NCBI GenBank assembly: GCA_012103315.1
Contig: WLWZ01000010.1
Coordinates: 62,001-126,000, forward strand
Direction of reading: 5' to 3'
DNA: 64,000 nt
Origin: Alphaproteobacteria bacterium
GTDB lineage: Bacteria > Pseudomonadota > Alphaproteobacteria > MPNO01 > UBA2964
Part shown: positions 9,697 through 18,009 of the stretch, piece by piece
Position numbering within the stretch: the stretch's first letter is position 1
How the letters are laid out: every line of letters begins with the position of its first letter
Notes under the pieces: generated by a model
The model's input: the letters and a program-made list of their open reading frames with translations, nothing else
Database searches by the model: none
What the model was told of the DNA's origin: nothing
Position numbers and translations under genes: made by a program

Positions 9697-10397
9697 GCCC
9701 TGCTGGTTGGGGTTGAAGCGACATTAACCATTGGCTTGTCGTCGGGGAGTAATTCGCCCTTATAACGGCTAATGTTCCAAGCAAGGGTGATCCGTGGACG
9801 ATCGCCTGTATAGGGCGTGACGAAGTGCACAAAGGCCGATGGCCAGATGAGCATTTTTCCGTTTTCCGGACCGATATAGGGACGTGTTGTGACGTATCCC
9901 TGTTCATCGCTACAGCAGATTTTCATGCGTGGATCGGCAAAGGATAAACGACCCGCGAGTTCATCATCAGGGTCTGGGTCGCCAACATCCAGAAAATACA
10001 CCAGACTCGCGACGCTTAAGCGATGAGAATGCGGCACCGCATAATCCCATTTGTAATAGAGGTTCGCCCAACTGAGGTCGATATTGGCGGTTTGTTCGTT
10101 GAGCAACCGTTTGAAGAATTCCTTGGCGCGTTCGCTAATCAGGTCGGCTGCGGGACAGTCCCATTGCTCTAGGTGGTGTACCTTTTTGCCGCCCAATGTC
10201 CGCGAGTCAGGCTTGCTGTTGCCCCATTTTATTTCTTCCAACTCGTGCGCGCGCGCTATCAACGGGTCGTGATAGTCAGCCCAATCTTTAAACACCGCTG
10301 CATGCAAATGTTCGTCGATAACCTCGACACGTTGATCTTCATACCAAACTGGAATGTCTTTATCGCCGACACGAACTGAATTGGGAGAGTCTGTCAC
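9693..10397 (-). CDS. Putative 2OG-Fe(II) oxygenase (TIGR02466-like)
   Basis: SWANLYYKWDYAVPHSHRLSVASLVYFLDVGDPDPDDELAGRLSFADPR ... MLIWPSAFVHFVTPYTGDRPRITLAWNIS; H-x(n)-H-x(n)-R pattern of DSBH oxygenases. Confidence 0.7.
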   Translation of the reverse strand: MTDSPNSVRVGDKDIPVWYEDQRVEVIDEHLHAAVFKDWADYHDPLIARAHELEEIKWGNSKPDSRTLGGKKVHHLEQWDCPAADLISERAKEFFKRLLNEQTANIDLSWANLYYKWDYAVPHSHRLSVASLVYFLDVGDPDPDDELAGRLSFADPRMKICCSDEQGYVTTRPYIGPENGKMLIWPSAFVHFVTPYTGDRPRITLAWNISRYKGELLPDDKPMVNVASTPTSRA

Positions 10398-10574
10398 TGA
10401 GCTATTTACCTAATTTTCTTGCCTGAGGTTGATTTTGCCTCAATAAAATTCGGTTCACAACTCAGCTATTTGTCTACATAGAGTTTGCGGCATTTCTATA
10501 ACATATTGTCGGCGTATAATGATTTCGGTCGGTATCGATTGGCGTTTCGAATAGGCGATTCAATTTTCTAAGAA

Positions 10575-11471
10575 ATGAAACTGGTGAAAACAGTGTCATC
10601 CACAATATCTATTTCTCCGCGTCGCAATGGCATTGGTGCCGAGATATCCGGTGTTGATCTGTCGCAGCCATTGGATGATGACGCGTTCAGTATTATTTCG
10701 AATGGCTTCCAACAACATCGGCTTCTGGTATTTCGGGGCCAGAACCTGTCGGTTAAGCAGCAAGTCGCTTTTAGCGAAAGGTTTGGAAAACTTGAAGATT
10801 TTCCGGACCCTAAGGATCAAGCGGATGGCTATAAGACCGTTCTGAGGGTTTCGAATATTGATCGAGCAACGGGGAAAATCAAACCGGTAAACGATCCCGG
10901 GCACAAATCCTTCACGTTGGGGACGTCTTCCTGGCATATCGATAGCTCCTTCAGAACTGTGCCGTCTCTCGCGTCAATGCTCTACGCTATTGAGATGCCG
11001 GAAGAGGGCGGCGATACAATGTTTGCCGACACCACGGCTGCTTATGATGCTCTGCCCGAGAACCGTCGAGCGGCCCTTCATCAACTGATGGTCGTTCACG
11101 ATTTCGAGGAAACCCGACGACGTCACAAACTGCCACCGCGCCCACCTGAAGTGCAAGCTGCGACACCACCGGCGCGTCATCCGCTGGTGACTGAAAGGGA
11201 AAATGGGCGGCGGGCATTATTCCTGGGATCGCACGCGGCTGGTATTGATGGGATGAACTATGAAGAAGCGCGGGCGTTTCTGGATGATCTCGAGGTAGAG
11301 GCAACGAAGCCGGAATTTACCTACCGACACCAATGGTCGAGCGGGGACTTATTGTTGTTTGATAATATTTGCGTCATGCACCAGGCGATGCCTTACGACC
11401 TTGCCAACTCGCGCCGCTTACTACATCGGACGACTGTCGCCGGCGACAAACCGCTTGCCAGCGTTGAGTGA
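10575..11471 (+). CDS. TauD/TfdA-family Fe(II)/2-oxoglutarate dioxygenase
   Basis: LGTSSWHIDSSFRTVPSLASMLYAIEMPEEGGDTMFADTTAAYDALP; LLLFDNICVMHQAMPYDLANSRRLLHRTTVAG. Confidence 0.88.
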   Translation: MKLVKTVSSTISISPRRNGIGAEISGVDLSQPLDDDAFSIISNGFQQHRLLVFRGQNLSVKQQVAFSERFGKLEDFPDPKDQADGYKTVLRVSNIDRATGKIKPVNDPGHKSFTLGTSSWHIDSSFRTVPSLASMLYAIEMPEEGGDTMFADTTAAYDALPENRRAALHQLMVVHDFEETRRRHKLPPRPPEVQAATPPARHPLVTERENGRRALFLGSHAAGIDGMNYEEARAFLDDLEVEATKPEFTYRHQWSSGDLLLFDNICVMHQAMPYDLANSRRLLHRTTVAGDKPLASVE

Positions 11472-11505
11472 AAAATCACGTAAATATTCTGAAACTGGAA
11501 TTAAC

Positions 11506-11582
11506 TGGTCGGAGTGAGAAGATTTGAACTTCCGGCCCCTGCCTCCCGAAGACAGTGCTCTACCAGGCTGAGCTACACTCCG
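11506..11582 (-). tRNA. tRNA-Pro(CGG), CCA encoded
   Basis: Minus strand CGGAGTGTAGCTCAGCCTGGTAGAGCACTGTCTTCGGGAGGCAGGGGCCGGAAGTTCAAATCTTCTCACTCCGACCA folds as a cloverleaf: CGGAGTG/CACTCCG acceptor, TTCGGGA anticodon loop, GTTCAAAT T-loop. Confidence 0.93.
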
Positions 11583-11663
11583 ACCGCGGCCGGATATATA
11601 GCCCTGCGCGCGAGATACGGCAAGCGTAGACGCTCGTTGGTCTAATTAGAATGTAGTCGTAGA

Positions 11664-12731
11664 TTAGTATGAACGATCGACAGCAAATTTGGCGGCTTCG
11701 GCCAGCGCAGTCTTATGTTCACTGTCGGGGAAGATGGCCAAAGCGTCTAGGGCCTTACGGCTATAATCGCGGGCACGCTCGACGGTCGCGAGCAAGGCCC
11801 CTGATTTCTCGAGATATTGAACAGCGCGTTTGAAATCGCCCTTTTTCTGCTCGAGGTCTTCCAATGTGCGGCGCCAGAAGATGCGTTCTTCCTCATCACC
11901 AGCCCGGAAAGCAAGAACGATTGGCAGGGTAATCTTACCATCTCGGAAATCATCACCGACAGCTTTGCCTAACGTCGTCTGTTGTGCTGAATAATCCAGC
12001 ACATCATCAATTAGCTGGAACGCCATCCCAATGTGATCGCCAAAGGTCTCGAGGGCTTCACGTTCCTCTACTGGGCGATCAGAGACGACTGCGCCGATTT
12101 CAGCAGCGGCGGCAAAAAGCTTGGCAGTCTTGGCCTGAATGACCTCGAGATAATCTTGCTCAGTTGTATCGGTGTCGTTGGCCGTGACCAGCTGGTGCAC
12201 TTCGCCCTCCGCAATAACGGACGAGGCGCGAGACAAAATCTTGAGAACTTCAAGGGAGCCGTCTGCGACCATCAGCTCAAAGGCGCGCGAAAACAGAAAG
12301 TCGCCGACGAGGACAGAGGCTTTGTTGCCCCATACAGCATTGGCGGTAGCCGCTCCCCGTCGCAGGTCGCTTTCATCGACGACATCGTCATGGAGCAATG
12401 TCGCGGTATGTATAAACTCGACACAAGCCGCCAGCCCGACATGGCGGGATTCCGTGTAACCACACAGCCGCGCAGAACTCAATGTCAGCATGGGACGCAA
12501 GCGTTTTCCGCCGGCTGCAATGATATGGCCCGCAAGCTGAGGGATCAGCAGGACAGGACTTTGCATTTGTTCGAGGATAACCTCGTTGACGCCGACTATA
12601 TCGTCAGCGGTTAATGCAATTAAACGGTCAAGCGTCGGCGGCTTTTGCGCGTCACGCTTGTCATTTAGATTGACGACAACTGTCACGATTTTCTCTTCAA
12701 CCTTGATCCCCGGAGCCTTAAAGGCGAGCAT
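11664..12731 (-). CDS. ispB: Polyprenyl (octaprenyl/decaprenyl) diphosphate synthase
   Basis: GGKRLRPMLTLSSARL, LLHDDVVDESDLRRG and FQLIDDVLDYSAQQTTLGKAVGDDFRDGKITLP Asp-rich motifs. Confidence 0.93.
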   Translation of the reverse strand: MLAFKAPGIKVEEKIVTVVVNLNDKRDAQKPPTLDRLIALTADDIVGVNEVILEQMQSPVLLIPQLAGHIIAAGGKRLRPMLTLSSARLCGYTESRHVGLAACVEFIHTATLLHDDVVDESDLRRGAATANAVWGNKASVLVGDFLFSRAFELMVADGSLEVLKILSRASSVIAEGEVHQLVTANDTDTTEQDYLEVIQAKTAKLFAAAAEIGAVVSDRPVEEREALETFGDHIGMAFQLIDDVLDYSAQQTTLGKAVGDDFRDGKITLPIVLAFRAGDEEERIFWRRTLEDLEQKKGDFKRAVQYLEKSGALLATVERARDYSRKALDALAIFPDSEHKTALAEAAKFAVDRSY

Positions 12732-12806
12732 AGAACAACCGGGTTTAGCGTCAAGCGACCTGATGAGTGGTAGTCAAATAGTCGCACCTGAAATGTGGAT
12801 TGAAAT

Positions 12807-13025
12807 ATGAAGGAACTTGTTCGCTCTAATGATCCGGTTCTGCTCGACTGGTTACAAGTCCTGCTCAAGGACTCAGGAATAGAGACCGTCATTTTTGATG
12901 CCCATATGAGTATTCTCGAGGGGAGCGCTGGTGCGATCCAGCGTCGCCTGATGGTTTTGGATGAAGATTATGATCAGGCGCGAAGCCGCGTTACTGACGC
13001 AGGGGAAGGTCATCAACTTGCCTGA
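12807..13025 (+). CDS. DUF2007 (putative signal-transducing protein)
   Basis: MKELVRSNDPVLLDWLQVLLKDSGIETVIFDAHMS...QRRLMVLDEDYDQAR. Confidence 0.8.
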   Translation: MKELVRSNDPVLLDWLQVLLKDSGIETVIFDAHMSILEGSAGAIQRRLMVLDEDYDQARSRVTDAGEGHQLA

Positions 13026-13767
13026 TCGCGTAGAAGCGGTACTGAGCGAGGACACATTGCTGAATGGCAATGTCCGGCTCCGCCAACCAAGAGAAGGATT
13101 CCGGGCGGCAATTGATACGGTGTTGTTGGCGGCCGCTGTTCCGGCGACATCCGGTCAAAAAATTTTGGAACTCGGTACGGGGTCAGGTGCTGCAGCATTA
13201 TGTTTGGCGCAGCGTGTCGAAGGCGTAAAGATTACAGGGATCGACGTAAATCCCAAAGCGATTGCATTGGCCATAGAGAATATCCAACTGAATAAGGCAG
13301 CAGAGAAAATAGACGTTACACGTGGTGATGTTGCGGATCGCTTGCCAAGTCAATTCGACGCAGCATTTGATCAGGTCATGATGAATCCGCCTTATCTTCC
13401 TGATAGCTCATCCCACGTATCTCCTAACCCGGATAGAGCGCTCGCGACAATGGAGGCTGGTGCAGATCTTAAGCGTTGGCTGAAATACGGGCACGACGCG
13501 TTACGACATAAGGGATATCTGACGGTGATCCACCGCGCTGACAGATTAGATGAGGTGATACAATGCTTGTCGCCCAATTTGGGGGGTGTCACGGTTTTCC
13601 CGCTGTGGCCGCGAGGGGGTGAAGAAGCGAAACGGGTTATTATTCAGCTGCGTAAAGGCGTGCGCACTCCTGCCCGTATCTTGTCTGGTTTAGCCATTCA
13701 TAATCAAGATGGCAGCTATACCGGTGCCGCCGCGACAGTGTTGAGGGGTGCCGCCCTGACACTCTGA
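13018..13767 (+). CDS. tRNA1(Val) A37 N6-methyltransferase-like SAM-dependent methyltransferase
   Basis: ILELGTGSGAAALCLAQRV, VMMNPPYLPDSS (NPPY motif); TTG start at 13018 preceded by GGGGAAGG and overlapping the upstream stop. The supplied ORF from 12961 is longer. Confidence 0.82.
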   Translation: MPDRVEAVLSEDTLLNGNVRLRQPREGFRAAIDTVLLAAAVPATSGQKILELGTGSGAAALCLAQRVEGVKITGIDVNPKAIALAIENIQLNKAAEKIDVTRGDVADRLPSQFDAAFDQVMMNPPYLPDSSSHVSPNPDRALATMEAGADLKRWLKYGHDALRHKGYLTVIHRADRLDEVIQCLSPNLGGVTVFPLWPRGGEEAKRVIIQLRKGVRTPARILSGLAIHNQDGSYTGAAATVLRGAALTL

Positions 13768-13807
13768 AGCGCTTGGCAGCGCGGGACTGGATGCTTATGT
13801 TTCGTCT

Positions 13808-14683
13808 ATGGATATCAGTAAGATCAAAGAGTTCATTGCGCTCTGGGTGTCGCGGATACCGCTGCGCTATTTCAGCGATCCGGACCCGGTTGTCTCGGTA
13901 TTGCGGCTGTCTGGCATTATCGGACAGGTTGGTCCGGCGCGTTCAGGGTTGACCTTAGATGGTCTCGAAAAATCAATCGAACGCGCATTTTCCGGCAAGC
14001 GGGTTAAAACAGTGGCGCTTGTCATCAATTCGCCAGGCGGATCGCCTGTGCAATCAGCACAGATAGCGCGCCGGATTCGGGAGCTTGCAGAAGAAAAAGA
14101 AATTCCTGTTGTGGCTTTCACCGAAGATGTCGCGGCCTCTGGTGGCTATTGGCTTGCCTGTGCGGCGGATGAGATTTTTGCAGATGCAAATTCCATTGTT
14201 GGGTCGATTGGCGTGGTGTCGGCTGGGTTTGGTTTTACCGAAGCTATCGAACGCCTCGGCGTAGAACGACGGGTCCATGCCATGGGCAAACGCAAAGGAA
14301 TGCTTGATCCATTCCTGCCGGAAGCCCCTGAAGATATCGCACGGCTAAAAGCAATTCAGATGGATATCCATGAGAGTTTCAAACAGATGGTGCTGGAACG
14401 TCGTGGCGACAAGCTGACCTCACCGGATACGGACGACTTGTTTGAGGGTGATATCTGGACCGGTAGCCAGGCTCAAGCGCTGGGTCTCATCGACGGGCTT
14501 GGTGATTTGCGCCCGACGATGCGGGACGTGCATGGCGAGAATGTGAAGTTTCGGATGATTTCCGCAAAGAGTAATCCGATTAAACGGCTATTAGGCAGTC
14601 GTGAAGATAGGGCTCGGCAACAGGTACTTTCGGCGGTTTCCGTCGTTGAGGAATGGGCGGCCTGGAACCGTTTCGGGATGTAA
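13808..14683 (+). CDS. S49 family signal peptide peptidase (SppA/SohB-like)
   Basis: ALVINSPGGSPVQSAQIARRIR, AFTEDVAASGGYWLACAADEIFADANSIVGSIGVV. Confidence 0.92.
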   Translation: MDISKIKEFIALWVSRIPLRYFSDPDPVVSVLRLSGIIGQVGPARSGLTLDGLEKSIERAFSGKRVKTVALVINSPGGSPVQSAQIARRIRELAEEKEIPVVAFTEDVAASGGYWLACAADEIFADANSIVGSIGVVSAGFGFTEAIERLGVERRVHAMGKRKGMLDPFLPEAPEDIARLKAIQMDIHESFKQMVLERRGDKLTSPDTDDLFEGDIWTGSQAQALGLIDGLGDLRPTMRDVHGENVKFRMISAKSNPIKRLLGSREDRARQQVLSAVSVVEEWAAWNRFGM

Positions 14684-14692
14684 GAGGATAAA

Positions 14693-14947
14693 ATGCTGGG
14701 GTTTAGTTTGGGAAAACTTATCGTCCTGGGGCTGATTATTGCGGCTGTCTGGTATGGGTTCAAATTTGTCGGACGGCGTAATAAGGGCGTTGGCAGAAAA
14801 TCTGTTGACCCTGAGGTTGATCAGGCGGCTGCATCTGACGCGCAGAACATGGAAAAATGTGCTCAATGTGCGACATTTGTGCCGGCGGCTGTCGCACAAA
14901 ACTGCGGTCGTGATGAATGTCCTTATCCTGCTGCTGGTGCGGAGTGA
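14693..14947 (+). CDS. Small membrane-anchored protein with CxxC...CxxxxC motif, hypothetical
   Basis: One TM segment then EKCAQCATFVPAAVAQNCGRDECPYP; RBS and close spacing to the S49 peptidase. Confidence 0.65.
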   Translation: MLGFSLGKLIVLGLIIAAVWYGFKFVGRRNKGVGRKSVDPEVDQAAASDAQNMEKCAQCATFVPAAVAQNCGRDECPYPAAGAE

Positions 14948-14985
14948 AGGAACACGCTTTTCGCACCGCAAAGCGCGAGGAATTC

Positions 14986-15015
14986 TTGACCCGTTTGCTG
15001 TTGCGCGCGTATGTT
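14986..15015 (+). promoter_or_regulatory. Possible sigma70-like promoter of glyQS
   Basis: TTGACC-18 nt-TATGTT upstream of the glyQ start at 15049. Confidence 0.35.
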
Positions 15016-15048
15016 GCGCCATCTTTTCAATCAGGATTGAGTGCTTAG

Positions 15049-15939
15049 ATGGGACAGTCCGGAAATCCGGAAACCGCGTTCCAAAACCTTATCCTGCGGC
15101 TCCATGATTTTTGGAGCAAGCAGGGCTGCGTTATTTTGCAGCCATACGATATGGAAGTTGGGGCGGGGACATTTCATCCGGCGACAACGCTACGCGCGTT
15201 AGGGCCGGAGCCGTGGCGTGCAGCTTATGTACAGCCGTCACGCAGACCTGCAGATGGGCGCTATGGCGATAACCCCAATCGCTTGCAGCACTACTACCAG
15301 TATCAGGTGATCCTGAAGCCGTCGCCCGCCAATAGTCAGGAGCTTTATCTGGAGAGTCTGAAGACTCTCGGTATTGATCCGATGACGCACGATATCCGCT
15401 TTGTTGAGGACGATTGGGAAAGCCCAACACTTGGGGCGGCGGGTCTCGGCTGGGAAGTCTGGTGCGATGGTATGGAAGTTACCCAGTTCACCTATTTCCA
15501 GCAGGTCGGTGGCATCGAATGCAACCCGGTGGCGGTTGAATTGACATACGGGCTCGAACGATTGGCGATGTATATTCAGGGCGTTGAAAACGTCTACGAT
15601 CTCGACTTCAACGGTCACGGTGTCAGCTATCGTGAAGTCTTCCATAAAGCAGAACGCGAGTTCTCAGCCTATAATTTTGAGCATGCCTCGACGGACCTCC
15701 TGCGGACTCAGTTTGAGTTTGCGGAACAAGAATGCGCCACGCTTCTTGAGCAAAAATTGGCTCTACCAGCCTACGATCAGTGTATTAAATCGAGCCACCT
15801 CTTTAATCTGCTCGATGCACGGGGCGCCGTAAGCGTTACGGACCGGGCAAGCTATATCGCGCGGGTGCGGGCGCTAGCGAAAGGCTGTTGTGAAGCCTGG
15901 ATAGAAAGCCGATCACCGGCAACAGAGGAGGGGGCGTAA
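15049..15939 (+). CDS. glyQ: Glycyl-tRNA synthetase alpha subunit
   Basis: [46 protein letters not shown]. Confidence 0.98.
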   Translation: MGQSGNPETAFQNLILRLHDFWSKQGCVILQPYDMEVGAGTFHPATTLRALGPEPWRAAYVQPSRRPADGRYGDNPNRLQHYYQYQVILKPSPANSQELYLESLKTLGIDPMTHDIRFVEDDWESPTLGAAGLGWEVWCDGMEVTQFTYFQQVGGIECNPVAVELTYGLERLAMYIQGVENVYDLDFNGHGVSYREVFHKAEREFSAYNFEHASTDLLRTQFEFAEQECATLLEQKLALPAYDQCIKSSHLFNLLDARGAVSVTDRASYIARVRALAKGCCEAWIESRSPATEEGA

Positions 15940-15941
15940 CC

Positions 15942-18008
15942 ATGCAGCTTCTCCTTGAATTGTTCTGCGAAGAAATTCCAGCCCGTATGCAGAAGCGCGC
16001 GGCGGATGACCTTAAGATGCTCATTTCAGATGGGCTTAAGGAGGCCAGCCTGTCCTTTGAAGACGCGCATGGCTATGTGACGCCTCGGCGATTGGCGATT
16101 GTTGTCGATGGCATCCCTGAAGCGCAGCCCGATGTTAGTGAGGAACGTCGCGGTCCCCGTGTCGATGCCCCAGAAAAAGCCATTGAAGGCTTTCTCAAGG
16201 GAAATGGTGTCACGCTTGATCAATGTGAAAAACGCGACACTGGCAAAGGTGACTTCTGGTTTGCGGTCATTGACCGTAAGGGACGGCCATCGACAAAGGT
16301 TCTCCAAACTTTGCTTCCCGAGGCTATTCACAAACTCTCCTGGCAAAAATCGATGCGTTGGGGCGAAAGCAGTTTCCGCTGGGTCCGACCCTTGCAGCGC
16401 GTGATGTGTGTACTCGACGGCGAGTTGCTCCCTCTTGAGATTGCCGATGGCATTCCGTGTGGCAACGTGACGACGGGGCATCGTTTCATGGGGCCGGAGG
16501 AGTTCGAAGTTGGTTTCTTCGATGATTATGAAAAAATGCTCCAGCATAAGAAGGTCATTCTTAAGGTCGCCACTCGTCGTAATTTGATCGAGGAAAACGC
16601 AATAGAGCTCGCCGAAGCTGATGGTTTTTCTCTCAAACATGATCCAGGTTTATTGGCTGAAGTAAGTGGTCTGGTTGAATGGCCGGTGCCGTTGTTGGGG
16701 TCTATCGACGCCGAATTTATGGCGCTGCCAGACGAAGTGCTAACGACATCGATGCGGAGCCATCAGAAATATTTTTCCGTGGTTGCGGAGGACGGCAAGC
16801 TGGCACCGCGTTTTGTGGTCGTGTCGAATATGGAAGCAGCAGACGGTGGCGCAGCAATCGTCGCCGGGAATGAGCGCGTTCTCCGGGCGCGGCTGGCTGA
16901 TGCTAAATTCTTCTGGGATCAGGATCGGAAAGATAAGCTCGAAACCCGGGTGCCGTCATTATCGCAGATGATGTTTCATGAGAAGCTCGGGACGCTTGAG
17001 CAGAAGGTTGCGCGAATTGAAGCGCTTGCAGTTGAGCTTGCGCCTATCGTTGGTGCTGATCCGGAGCAAGCAAGACCCGCTGCCCATCTTTGTAAGGCTG
17101 ATTTGATGTCCGGTATGGTGGGCGAGTTTGCCAGTCTGCAGGGCGTCATGGGGCGTTATTATGCCCTCGACGAAGGCGAAGACCCGGCAATTGCTCAGGC
17201 GATAGCCGAACATTATTCGCCGGCCGGACCGGATGATATGTGCCCGTCTGCGCCGGTGAGCATCGCGGTTTCTTTGGCTGATAAGATGGACACATTAGTT
17301 GGCTTCTTCGGGATAGATGAAAAACCAACTGGTTCCAGAGATCCCTATGGGCTTCGAAGAGCGGCGCTCGGAATTATCCGAATGATTCTCGAGAACGGGA
17401 TTCGACTACCTTTGTTGACAGCATTCAGGAGAGCTTTTGAACAATACGGAACTGCCTTACCCGTGGCATCAAACGTTAATTCAGAATCGCTAATGGAGTT
17501 CTTTGCAGATCGTTTGAAAGTGCATCTGCGCAGCAGTGGTGTTCGACATGACCTGATTGCTGCGGTCTTTGCGCTCGGTGACGAGGACGATCTAGTTAGG
17601 CTGGTTTCTCGTGTTGAAGCGTTGACCCGATTTCTGGAAACAGATGATGGTGCGAACCTTCTGGCGGCGCATAAACGCGCCAGCAATATCGTTTCTATTG
17701 AGGAGAAGAAGGACAACGCTAACTTTAATGGCACTGTCGATCCTGCGCTTCTTACAGATGCCAATGAGTCGGCATTATTCGAAAGTATGACAACGGTTGT
17801 TGCAAAGATTCAACCGTTGCTGGCTGAAGAGCAGTATGATGACGCGATGGCGGTGTTGGCTGGGCTTCGTAATCCCTTAGATAATTTCTTTGACGAAGTG
17901 ACGGTCAACGCTGACGACCCTGAGATCCGCCAAAATCGACTGCTTTTGCTGTCGAAAATTGGCGAGGCGATGGGTGAGATTGCAGAGTTCAGTCAAATAG
18001 AGGGCTAA
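15942..18008 (+). CDS. glyS: Glycyl-tRNA synthetase beta subunit
   Basis: LLLELFCEEIPARMQKRA, MRWG..SFRWVRPLQ, SMRSHQKYF, DPYGLRRAALG motifs; directly follows glyQ. Confidence 0.98.
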   Translation: MQLLLELFCEEIPARMQKRAADDLKMLISDGLKEASLSFEDAHGYVTPRRLAIVVDGIPEAQPDVSEERRGPRVDAPEKAIEGFLKGNGVTLDQCEKRDTGKGDFWFAVIDRKGRPSTKVLQTLLPEAIHKLSWQKSMRWGESSFRWVRPLQRVMCVLDGELLPLEIADGIPCGNVTTGHRFMGPEEFEVGFFDDYEKMLQHKKVILKVATRRNLIEENAIELAEADGFSLKHDPGLLAEVSGLVEWPVPLLGSIDAEFMALPDEVLTTSMRSHQKYFSVVAEDGKLAPRFVVVSNMEAADGGAAIVAGNERVLRARLADAKFFWDQDRKDKLETRVPSLSQMMFHEKLGTLEQKVARIEALAVELAPIVGADPEQARPAAHLCKADLMSGMVGEFASLQGVMGRYYALDEGEDPAIAQAIAEHYSPAGPDDMCPSAPVSIAVSLADKMDTLVGFFGIDEKPTGSRDPYGLRRAALGIIRMILENGIRLPLLTAFRRAFEQYGTALPVASNVNSESLMEFFADRLKVHLRSSGVRHDLIAAVFALGDEDDLVRLVSRVEALTRFLETDDGANLLAAHKRASNIVSIEEKKDNANFNGTVDPALLTDANESALFESMTTVVAKIQPLLAEEQYDDAMAVLAGLRNPLDNFFDEVTVNADDPEIRQNRLLLLSKIGEAMGEIAEFSQIEG

Positions 18009-18009
18009 A

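Noticed and set aside
16026-16640. 204-aa antisense ORF opposite glyS
   Set aside because: Opposite a conserved glyS coding frame; no protein motifs
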